A stretch of DNA of 64,000 nucleotides. Source: Raphanus sativus (lineage: Eukaryota; Streptophyta; Magnoliopsida; Brassicales; Brassicaceae). The position numbers and the translations under genes were made by a program. The number at the start of each line of letters is the position of its first letter. Position 1 is the first letter of the stretch. Shown piece by piece: positions 22,828-33,358 of this stretch. The stretch is taken from assembly GCF_000801105.2 (NCBI RefSeq), contig NC_079518.1, forward strand, positions 20,564,800-20,628,799, read 5' to 3'. Below the pieces are notes generated by a model that was given only the letters and a program-made list of their open reading frames with translations, was not told the DNA's origin and did not search any database.

Positions 22828-22842
22828 TGGCGCCGTTGCCGG
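22828..22842 (+). other. Athila primer-binding site (tRNA-Asp type)
   Basis: TGGCGCCGTTGCCGG lies four bases after the 5' LTR. Its complement ends CCGGCAACGGCGCCA, matching a CCA-tailed tRNA-Asp 3' end as known for Athila elements. Confidence 0.85.
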
Positions 22843-22939
22843 AGACTCTTTCTTATTACTTTTAGATTTAATTTAGAATTTAGCATAGACTTTGTTACTT
22901 TTGCTAATTTTTCTATTCTTTTGTTTTACAACACAAAGG

Positions 22940-24913
22940 ATGGAGAATACAGATGTCGGCCAAGCATCGATCGACACGGAACATTGTCAATCGAGCGACG
23001 CAGATACAGAAGAATCGATCTTTCATCCGGAACGTTAATCGATCGATACCACCCAGCCAGAAGCAGGTAAGTACCCTCTTACCGATGCTAATAATGAGAA
23101 AGTAGTCCAAACTGAACCAATAGGTCAATCAAGCAACACTTCTAGCCAAACTAATGAAAAACAGGGGACTGAAATCCCTGTTAAGTCAAACTCTACCTTG
23201 AACGTAGGTAAACAAATTAAATTGCCCTTGCAAGACTACTTAAACCCCGATAGGACCTATTCCAATAGGTCCGCTATCAGAATACTTGACGATGTCACCT
23301 CGAAAACCAAGTTTAATGTTGATTATTATAATATGATGCGTCGAAACCCTTTTAAAGGATCTTCTCTAGAACATCCACAAGACCACATCGAGGGTCTAGA
23401 GGAATTAATTCCAGGCGAGTATATTCGTTGCAGACTTTTTCCATTTTCATTAGAAGGGGGAGCCTTAAGATGGCTAAACTGTCTACCAAGAGGATCCCTG
23501 ACTAGCTGGAAAGAGATTAGAAATGCTTTCCTTAAGCAATTCTTCGACGATACTCGTTATTGGGAAGTGAGGAGGCGAATCTCTACCTTCCGTCAAGATC
23601 CTCAGGAATCATTCAAAAATGCATGGGGAAGATTCAAGAGTTACGAACTCGAATGCCCCCACCATGGTTATCCAGAACCACAATTTCTTAAGATCTTTTA
23701 CAAAGGTGTTATTCTGAGCTATAAGACAACGCTTGATACAGCAAGCGAAGGGAATTTCGTTACTAGAAATCCTATGGAAGCAAGACGCCTAATCGAAAAC
23801 ATGGCAACAGGAAGATCTTATGAAGAGATGAATGAAGAAAAAGAAAAAGAAAAAGCTATAATCTCAATAGAAAATACTGAGTTAGCCGAGATTAAAAATT
23901 CTATAAATTCGCTTCATTCCCTTCTAACAGATCGAAACCCACCTAACCTGTGTCAGTACTACAATAAAACTCCTCCTATATCAGACGATGAGCTCGACTT
24001 TATAGAAGAATTAGATGATACTGATCCTCATTCTGTGTTTAACGTCGACAGCTTTACACGAGACTATGAAATCTGTATACAGTCTCGTACTGGAAGAGAA
24101 AAGTACAATCTAAAACAGGCTCTTACAGGAAACCGTAAATGAAATCTGAATTCAACGGGAAAGTAAATAGTGTTTACGGTGAGCTAAATCAGAAGATGGA
24201 TTCTCTAATTGAACACCTACGGGGAATGGAAGTCAAAATTGCTAACCTTGCGACTACTCTAAAAAGAGAGACAGGTCGTCTTCCTGGAAGGACCGATGCT
24301 AACCCTGGAGCAAAACGCCAGGCATATGCTGTGATGTTACGAAGCGGAAAACACCTTGAAACGAATCCCAGAGAAGATGCCAGCAATAAAAAAATTCATC
24401 GATAACGCGGGAAAAAGCAATTCCAACCCCATAGAACTTCTCGACAATGACTCCGACTCAGGAACATCAGAACAAAGGAAAAACTCTTCAAATAAAAAGA
24501 ATCAGGGGAAAACTATAGATTTAGACAAAGAGAATCCTGATGCCGAAGTCGAAATCGACCATCTGGATGAACCAAATGTCGATCGATCCTCTGGGAAGGA
24601 AAACGATCGACCGTCTAGCGGCACAAGCAATAGCAATACACAATCTACCGGGACTGAACGAGTTTATAGAACTCCTCCCCCATTTCCTCCAAACAAACCA
24701 CAAACTAAGAAAGCATTGGAACATGCAATCTGCAAAAAGGCTTTCGACAAAATCACTCTCGAGATGTCCCTCAGTGACGCTCTTAAGATAGCCCCCTCGG
24801 TGAAAAAGTACGTAAAAGATATGATATCCTCGAGTGGAGAACAATGCGTCATGCTGGTGTCAGAGGAAGTAAGTGCGATGATACAAGGAGAAAACTTCAA
24901 TCAAAAGGTCTGA
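22940..24913 (+). pseudogene. Athila gag (broken)
   Basis: The first ATG after the primer site (22940) opens a frame containing SIDT words from the ATCGATCGAC repeat. A premature TAA stands at 23036. The frame then runs to 24142 with the Ty3 gag core (DHIEGLEELIPGEYIRCRLF, later RWLNCLPRGSLTSWKEI). A stop at 24140 is followed by a shifted frame at 24139-24405 (coiled, MKSEFNGKVNSVYGEL; then RLPGRTDANP and AVMLRSGKHL). Another shift at an A run near 24390 leads to 24356-24913, an acidic and Ser/Asn-rich linker that includes DRSSGKENDRPSSG. Gag builds the particle that packages element RNA. As written it cannot be translated in one piece. Confidence 0.85.
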
Positions 24914-25340
24914 CCCTGGTAGTTTTGTCCTAGATTGTAAGATACAAAACAACGTTTTTCTCGATCTCTATGTGATCTTGGTTCTAGTGTAAACCTCATG
25001 CCATACTCTGTGGCAGTTTCACTAGGATATTATAAATTCGTTCCAACGCCTATTACGCTAGTCTTAGCTGATCGTTCTACTAGGGTACCTGAGGGAATCC
25101 TCGTAGATGTACCAGTCAAAAATTGATGATTGCTTCATACCAGCAGATTTTGTTGTACTCAAGTATAAACAATTGCCGCAAGACCCCCTTATATTAGGTC
25201 GGCCCTTTTTGGCTACAGCAGGAGCAATAGTAGATTGTAAAGGAGGAAAGATTAACTTAAATGTCGGAGATATATCAATGAACTTCGACATGGAAAAACT
25301 AGTAAAATGTCCTCTGATAGACGATCACGCTTTTTACACA
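24914..25340 (+). pseudogene. Athila aspartic protease region, copy 1
   Basis: The retropepsin motif LCDLGSSVNLMP is encoded near 24964-25000 in one frame, and LILGRPFLATAGAIVDCKGG follows at about 25190 in another. The upstream frame runs into a stop at the active-site region, so at least one indel separates it from gag. Retropepsin cleaves the element's polyprotein. Confidence 0.8.
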
Positions 25341-28300
25341 GAAGAAGTTTCTGAGCTGGAGAAAGAATACCTTATGGATATATGTGCTACCAATTCATCA
25401 GAAGACACATTCACTCCTGATGAACAAGAAATTCTGAACGTAGATAACAGAACAGAAGATTATGCGAACCTTATGGACGCAAGTATCAGAGATGCAAATG
25501 AAGAAAAAGATGATTCTGAAATCATTACGGATCAATTCCTTAGGGAAACTATTGATCGTTCATTTTCTTCATCGACCAAATGGACTAAAGAAAAAGCGCC
25601 CAAGGTGGAACTGAAACCACTTCCAGCTGACCTGAAATATGCATTCCTTTGCGATAAATCATACCCTGTCATTGTTAACGCTAATCTCACGAATGGAGAG
25701 CTTGCGCTTCTTTTAAACAAGCTGCGTAAGTATCGGAGAGCGATCGGGTATTCTCTCGATGATATTCCCGGAATAGCTCCTGATCTTGCATGCACCGCAT
25801 CCACCTCGAAGAAGATGCAAAAACATCTATAGAACAGCAAAGGAGACTCAACCCAAAACTAAAAGAGGTAGTGAAAAAGGAAATAATTAAACTTCTGGAT
25901 GCTGGAGTTATATATCCTATCTCAGATAGTAAATGGGTAAGCCATGTGCATGTTGTACCAAAGAAAGGTGGGATCACAGTGGTTAAAAACGATAAAGATG
26001 AACTTATCCCCACACGCACTGTCACTGGACACCGAATGTGTATTGATTACAGGAAACTGAATGCTGCTACTAGAAAAGACCATTTTTCCTTACCTTTCAT
26101 CGATCAAATGTTGGAAAGACTGGCCAACCATAAATATTATTGTTTTCTTGATGGATATTCGGGATTCTTCCAGATACCGATACATCCTGAAGATCAGGAA
26201 AAGACAACTTTTACTTGTCCTTACGGAACATTTGCATATCGCAGAATGCCATTTGGACTATGTGACGCACCAGCGACTTTCCAACGTTGCATGATGTCGA
26301 TATTCACAGACATGATCGAGGATTTCATGGAGGTCTTTATGGACGATTTTTCGATTTACGGATCAAATTTAAGGATTGCCTGGACAACTTGTGCAAGGTA
26401 TTGGAAAGATGCGAAGAAAAGAATCTTGTCCTCAACTGGGAAAAATGCTATTTCATGGTAAACGATGGTATAGTCCTTGGACATAAAGTCTCCGCAGCTG
26501 GAATAGAAGTAGACAGAGCTAAAATTGAAGTAATGACTGGTCTACCGGCACCCACAAACGTTAGAGACAAAAGGAGTTTCCTCAGACATGCCGGATTTTA
26601 CAGACGATTTATACAAGATTTCAGTAAAATTGCTAGACCTCTGAATTATCTTTTGTGCAAAGAAGTTAAATTCGATTTTACACCAGAATGCAAGGAAGCT
26701 TTCGAAGCACTAAATAAATCTCTTATAACTGCCCAGTCGTACAACCCCCGGATTGGAATCTCCCTTTCGAGATTATGTGCGATGCGAGTGATTTCGCAGT
26801 TGGAGCGGTTCTAGGACAACGAAAAGATAAGAAGCTGCACGCTATATACTATGCGAGTCGCACACTCGACGAAGCGCAACGGAATTACTCTACCACAGAA
26901 AAAGAGTTACTAGCAGTGGTTTATGCTTTCGAAAAATTCCGCCAATACTTATTTGGAGCACATGTTATAGTCCACACTAATCATGCTGCCATCAAATATT
27001 TAATGCAGAAGAAAGATGCTAAACCAAGACTAATAAGATGGATCTTACTACTCCAAGAGTTCGATATCGAGATCAAAGATAAAAGAGGAGTAGACACAAC
27101 GGTGTCGCTGATCATCTTTCAGGATTCGAATTGAGGAAAAAGTTCCTATAGACGATTTCTTTCCTACAGAGAATATAGCTCTTTTGGACACATCATTCAT
27201 AGGTCACATATCGCTCATATCTGACGGATTGCTGGACGAATCGAACGGCAAATTGACAACTGACACTACTGATGCAAGATCAATCATATCCATCAGCGAC
27301 AGAACATCAACAGAACTTATTGACATACCAGTTAAGGTTGCTTGTAATGCTTTGAATCGTAACATATCTGATGTCTCTCTACAAGAAGCAAACGCGATTG
27401 GACGGAACATCAAAGATCGCCCTTGGTATGCCGATATAGTCAACTATTTAGCCGCTGATTTTGAACCAGAAAATTTAAAAGGTTATGAAAGAAAGAAATT
27501 CTTTCGTGAAGTTCAGAGATACCATTGGGATGAGCCCTATCTCTACAAGCATTGTTCTGATGCATATATAGAAGATGCGTCTCTGAAGCTGAAATTCCGA
27601 ACATTATTTACCAATGTCACAGCTCTGATTACGCAAGACATTTCGCCACTTTTAAAACAGTTTCCAAAATTCTCCAAGCAGGAGATTTGGTGGCCAACAA
27701 CATTTCGCGATGTTCATGCTCATATAGCACAATGCGACAGATGTCAGCGGAGAGGAAAAATAAGCAAGAGACATGAGATGGAACAAAAATTTATCTTGGA
27801 AGTAGAAGTTTTCGACTGTTGGGGGAATAGATTTTATGGTCCTTTCCCATCTTCTTACGGCAACAAATATATCCTGGTCGCTGTAGACTACGTCTCAAAA
27901 TGGGTTGAGGCAGTTGCTTCCCCAACGAATGATGCATCTGTAGTTATCAAACTTTCTCAAGAGCATTATCTTCCCAAGATTTGGAGTTCCCAGAATAGTC
28001 ATTAGTGACGGTGGGTCACACTTCATCAACAAGGTTTTTCGACCGATTGCTTGAGAAGAATGGTGTCCACCATCGAGTAGCTACACCCTATCACCCACAA
28101 ACCAGTGGACAAGTGGAAGTTTCGAACCGACAAATCAAAGGAAATCTTGGAGAAGACTGTCCGAATAGACAGGAAAGATTGGTCTCGCAAACTAGACAAT
28201 GCCTTATGGGCATATCGGACCGCCTATAAAACACCACTGGGAACGACACCCTTTCACTTTGCTGTACGGAAAATCATGCCATTTACTAGTTGAACTGGAG

Positions 28301-28705
28301 CACAAGGCAGCCTGGGCAACCAAATTATTAAATTTTGATATTAAGCCAGCTGTCGAGAGACGACTAATTCAGCTCAACGAGCTCGATGAAATACGACATT
28401 TGGCATATGAAAATTCGAAGCTATATAAGGAACGAACAAAAGCTTATCACGATAAGAAAATCATATCTAGACACTTTGAACCGAATGATCAAGTTCTCCT
28501 ATATAACTCCAGATTAAACCTTTTCCCTGGAAAACTAAAATCTCGTTGGTTAGGACCTTTTACAATCAAGGAAGTAAAACCTTCCGGAGCACTAACGATC
28601 GTTAGTGAAGAAGGCGACGAGTTCACAGTAAACGGGCAGCGAGTAAAACATTATTGGGCCAAACCACCAGGTATAAAGCCCCTTCCGCTGCTACCCACCC
28701 GATGA
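25341..28705 (+). pseudogene. Athila pol, copy 1: reverse transcriptase, RNase H and integrase
   Basis: RT: CIDYRKLNAATRKDHFSLPF, then the catalytic VFMDDFSIYG (an FMDD variant) near 26335. RNase [17 protein letters not shown] at 26775 and [12 protein letters not shown]. Integrase: HHCC zinc region with [14 protein letters not shown] (about 27715), core Asp in [13 protein letters not shown] (about 27880), then a broken region at 27950-28030 where the second Asp falls, [20 protein letters not shown] (about 28060), and a C-terminal part ending PLPLLPTR at 28705. Breaks lie near 25789, 26370, 26745, 27095, 27565, 27950, 28035 and 28255. Those near 26370 and 26745 are also in copy 2. Others are private to this copy. 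Together these enzymes copy RNA to DNA and insert it. Confidence 0.9.
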
Positions 28706-29540
28706 TAACTAAAAACAGTTATCCTAAGTCAAGCTAAAGACTTTAAACTAAGCGCTGAATGGGAGGCAACCCATTTTTCTTTTTATTTTTAATTCATTTT
28801 TCATTTAATTTTTATCCTTATTTTTAATTTTTTTCTCATTTTAATTTTTATTTATATTCATATTTATTTTTACTTAATTCATTTAGTTAAATTTTAATCC
28901 CTAGTTAGTACCATTTTTATTATTTTCAAAGCATTCACTTTCACATATGCATAAAAATTGATCGATATCAACAAGGTTGTATCGATCGACACGGGGATGT
29001 CGAGGCAACTTCTCATTTAACTCGACATCCGCCCTCTTCTTTCCTTATTTCGCAAACCCTAGCCGAATCCTAAAACTCCCTTTTCTCTCTCGATTCTTGA
29101 CGATTTCCGTTGAATCTTTGCCCAAAACCACTCGATTTCAAGCCCTCCATCTGTTTTCATTCGCATTTCTCTCATTATCCAAGGTATTGGTCTCGAAATT
29201 CTCTTTGGATTGAAACCCTAAGGTTTGGGTTTTGAATTGAGAAAATCGGGTCGATTTGGTGCAATTCTAGGGCGTTTTAGATGTTAAAACCGGTTATCTA
29301 GGTGCTAGGATAGTTTGTTATGCTCCAATCCTCTCTTTCGATTCGTTTTCGTATGAACTGTTGAAATTGCAGGTTTTGCGAGTCGCTATCGATCGACACA
29401 GACTTTGTCCTGTCGGTCGATTCCCGATTCTCTGACGAACACTGATTTGATCAATCGATCGACACACACGAGTGTGCATCGGTCGATATTACTCTCTTTC
29501 GCGAACCAATGCTAACTTACTCATTTTACTTTTCTTTCAG
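28706..29540 (+). other. Athila untranslated spacer between pol and env-like, copy 1
   Basis: A T-rich tract (28770-28925) is followed by several ATCGATCGAC words (28960-28995, 29388-29490) and a gene-like leader. It ends TTTACTTTTCTTTCAG, a strong splice-acceptor pattern directly before the env-like ATG. No long frame. Confidence 0.7.
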
Positions 29541-31052
29541 ATGAGCACAGATTCGGACACTGAGAGAGAGAGGAGGACGAAGAGGAGGAGTGATCCCGCT
29601 GGCCCATCAAACCGCCACAACCTCGAGTCCCGAGGGACGACGAGGCCTCCATGGCCACATGTGGATAAGACCCCCATCACTTACAGGGAGGGTCACGACT
29701 TCTCGGATCCAAGGGCAGTCATCTCCAGCAGAGAGTGTCTCGATAGAGAGTTCACAGAGCAGTGGGACGACTACGACAGCCTGCACTACAACGCCTGGAT
29801 CGATGTCGACATCGAGCCTACACGCTTCATTGACCCGGAGGTCACACAGAAGATGCGGATCCAGGATGATCTATACGCGATGATTTCTCAGCTCGGGTTG
29901 GGCACCATAGCCCGCACGCCTACGACCTCCACGTTCCGTTGGTGCGCCAGTTCATGGCCTCTGTCCGTCTCACCTACCGCCATGACGGTCCTAAAGTCGC
30001 GGGCGACGGCGTTCTCTCTTTCTTTGCTCGAGGGAAGAGATACTCGATCACCATCCCCCAGCTCTGCAGCATTTTCGGTTTTGAGGAGGATGCGACATCT
30101 TGCAGGTTCTCGCCTCTCCCTGGTGCAAGCGACTTCTGGAAGATCATAGGCACATGCAGTTGGGCGGCTCAGCGACTCAGTCTGACGTTCGTCACCCGAC
30201 TCTATGCTACTTCCTACGGGCTATTGCCAACACTCTGTTGTGCAAGATGGAGCCAACAAGGTGCGCCTACATGATCTCTCACTGCCTTTCCAGCAGTGAA
30301 CGGCCTGGTCGATCTCTCTCACCTCGACACTGCGGGACTGGTAGTCCCCAACCTTGGAGCTCTCTTCGCCGAGCATCTGATCTCACTGAAGAAGAAACCC
30401 TTCTCGGGTTCGGGTAGGAAGAAGGAGAGTGTGGGTAGTCTTCTCACACCGATCTTTGAGTTCTGTGGTGTCCGTTTGGACAGGAGTACCGCGGACCGTC
30501 GCTCATTCTTCATGGACGAGCAGCATCTGATGAACTGCGGCTGGCTCAAGGAGCGCCTTCTCTGGTTTTTCAGGATTGACCGCCGTTTCCTATGTTTCAG
30601 CTCCACATGCATCACTCACTGACTTCGACCATCAGGTCGACAGGATCCGGTTCAGGCCCGACGACGAGTTCCTATTGGATTTCACCACCGAGTCTCGCCA
30701 GGAACCGATGGAGCGTGGTGTTGGAAGATTGCAGGCAGCACCCGCAGCTCCCCTTCCTGACTTCCCGGACATACCAGACGTCCCGATGCCTGAGGCAGAC
30801 TTTCAGAGGACGGTCATGAGTGCTCTGCGAGCCATCTGGGCTAGAGTCACGCGACCACCATGTGTGAGCAGGAGGAGTGTCAGAGCAACAGACCCAGGAC
30901 CATCTCACCAGTACCAGCAGGAGGAGGACGAGGAGGACACCGACTATCCTTCTTACTTTTTCTCTTTCTCTTTCAGACTTTTTATTTTTATGCTTATGTT
31001 TCGTATTTGTAGGATTTATTTCTTAAACTATACTCTATGTTTTATGCTTTAG
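29541..31052 (+). pseudogene. Athila env-like protein (ATHILA ORF1 family), copy 1, broken
   Basis: ATG at 29541 starts MSTDSDTERERRTKRRSDPA, with an acidic/basic N-terminus, then WDDYDSLHYNAWIDVD, MASVRLTYRHDGPKV, CSIFGFEEDATSCRF and a C-terminal hydrophobic stretch. This is the ATHILA (ORF1/env-like) family, found after integrase in Athila elements. Its role is unproven, and an envelope-like function was proposed from position and hydrophobic segments. Several indels break it (near 29620, 29640, 29905, 30165, 30290, 30510 and 30595). Copy 2 reads much better, so most of these breaks are probably sequence errors near the gap. Confidence 0.85.
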
Positions 31053-31390
31053 CACTATTTCGTATGTTTAATTTTCTTTGTGTTTGGACTGACAACAGAG
31101 CTAACTTGAGTGTCAAGCTAGACGAGTGAGTGAGTCCCGTGCTAACACATTATCACACATTCTGTCTGATACTGTCGATCGATACCGTCTTATGGTACAT
31201 CGATCGACAGGAAAGACAGAAAGGTACGACACTTTGCTTCATTATCTCCACTTCTAACTTTTTTATTTATATATTCCCTCTTATTATTACACCGAGACGG
31301 TGTAATTTAAGTCTGGGGGAGAGTTTACTAACATTTATCAATTATCATCTATTTTCCAAAAATTAAAATCATTTTTCGAGTCAAAAAGAA

Positions 31391-31425
<35 letters not shown>

Positions 31426-31913
31426 ATTAATTGATTTTCTAAACCACTCTTTAGCGTTACTCTAGACTTATTTACCCGTGATAGCACTAGATGATACCAA
31501 AGTGGATCAACCTGTCAGTTAGCCACACTTGCCCAGATTGTCTAAAGGAACCGAATCTAGCCTCCACCTAATACTGACTAGTTTAGCTTTGTCTGGGGCT
31601 TGGTATACATCGGATCGGAATCCTCCTACAAGACTGAAAAGGTACAAGTCTGTGCAATTCTAGTCTCCTTCTTCTCTCTTCGGCATCTCAAGATCTAAGT
31701 TTATAAAAAAAAGATTGAAATGATTTCTTGAGAGGCAGAGGTGTAGGAGTGATTCTGCAACCCCGTATTCTAAATCTCAAGAATGATCACACATTGTGGA
31801 AACGAGGGGTAGGAGTGATTCCTGCGACCCATTATTCGCTTACAACTTTGCCAAAAATGTATGAGTTACAATGCAAATGTCAATTAAATGGACTAGATGC
31901 CTATGTGGCATCG
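31053..31913 (+). other. Athila 3' untranslated region, copy 1, ending at the gap
   Basis: It contains ATCGATCGAC words (31172, 31198), an internal purine tract AAGTCTGGGGGAGAG (31308), a TA-dinucleotide run (31390-31425), and a repeated GTAGGAGTGATTC block at 31744 and 31810. No gene. Confidence 0.75.
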
Positions 31914-32013
31914 NNNNNNNNNNNNNNNNNNNNNNNNNNNNNNNNNNNNNNNNNNNNNNNNNNNNNNNNNNNNNNNNNNNNNNNNNNNNNNNNNNNNNNN
32001 NNNNNNNNNNNNN
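31914..32013. other. Assembly gap (100 N)
   Basis: Exactly 100 undefined bases, the usual placeholder for a gap of unknown size. It joins the 3' end of interior copy 1 to the start of interior copy 2. Confidence 1.
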
Positions 32014-33358
32014 AGAACTTCTCGACAATGACTCCGACTCAGGAACATCAGAACAAAGGAAAAACTCTCAAAATAAAAAGAATCAGGGGAAAACTATAGA
32101 TTAGACAAAGAGAATCCTGATGCCAAAGTCGAAATCGACCATCTGGATGAACCAAATGTCGATCGATCCTCTGGAAGGAAAACGATCGACCGGCTAGCGG
32201 CACCAAGCAATAGCAAATACACAACTACCGGAACTGACGAGTTTATAGAACTCCCCCCCATTTCCCCAAACAAACCACAAACTAAGAAAGCATTGGAACA
32301 TGCAATCTGCAAAAAGGCTTCGACAAAATCACTCTCGAGATGTCCCTCAGTGACGCTCTTAAGATAGCCCCCTCGGTGAAAAAGTACGTAAAAGATATGA
32401 TATCCTCGAGTGGAGAACAATGCGTCATGCTGGTGTCAGAGGAAGTAAAGTGCGAGAACAAGGAGAAACTTCAATCAAAAGGTCTGACCCTGGTAGTTTG
32501 TCCTAGATGTAAGATACAAAACACACGTTTTTTCTCGATCTCTATGTGATCTTGGTCTAGTGTAAAACCCTCATGCCATACTCTGTGGCAGTTCACTAGG
32601 ATATTAAATTCGTTCCAACGCCTATTACGCTAGTCTTAGCTGATCGTTCTACTAGGGTACCTGAGGGAATCCTCGTTAGATGTACCAGTCAAAATTGATG
32701 ATTGCTTCATACCAGCAGATTTGTTGTACTCAAGTAGAAACAATGCCGCAAGACCCCCTTAATAGGTCGGCCCTTTTTGGCTACAGCAGGAGCAATAGTA
32801 GATTGTAAAGGAGGAAAGATTAACTTAATGTCGGAGATATATCAATGAACTTCGACATGGAAAAACTAGTAAAATGTCCTCTGATAGACGATCACGCTTT
32901 ACACAGAAGAAGTTTCTGAGCGGAGAAAGAATACCTTATGGATATATGTGCTACCAATTCATCAGAAGACACATTCACTCCTGATGAACAAGAAATCTGA
33001 ACGTAGATAACAGAACAGAAGATTATGCGAACCTCATGGACGCAAGTATCAGAGATGCAAATGAAGAAAAAAGATGATTCTGAAATCATTACGGATCAAT
33101 TCCTTAGGGAAACCTATTGATCGTTCATTTTCTTCATCGACCAAAATGGACTAAAGAAAAAGCGCCCAAGGTGGAACTGAAAACCACTTCCAGCTGACCC
33201 TGAAAAAATGCATTCCTTTGCGATAAATCATACCCTGTCATTGTTAACGCTAACTCACGAATGGAGAGCTTGCGCTTCTTTTAAACAAGCTGCGTAAGTA
33301 TCGGAGAGCGATCGGGTATTCTCTCGATGATATTCCCGGAATAGCTCCTGATCTTTGC
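32014..33358 (+). pseudogene. Athila gag 3' end, protease and linker, copy 2, many small indels
   Basis: It matches 24437-25788, but with a dense set of one-base losses and gains, many in runs (for example near 32069, 32101, 32174, 32315, 32760 and 32826). Frames are shredded (32344-32549 and others), so no continuous product can be read. The density falls sharply after about 33660. This pattern fits low-quality sequence at a contig end better than natural decay. Confidence 0.85.

Noticed and set aside
29590..30908. Several extra long frames over the env-like region on both strands
   Set aside because: They are GC-rich shadow frames of the env-like ORF and its indel-shifted versions.
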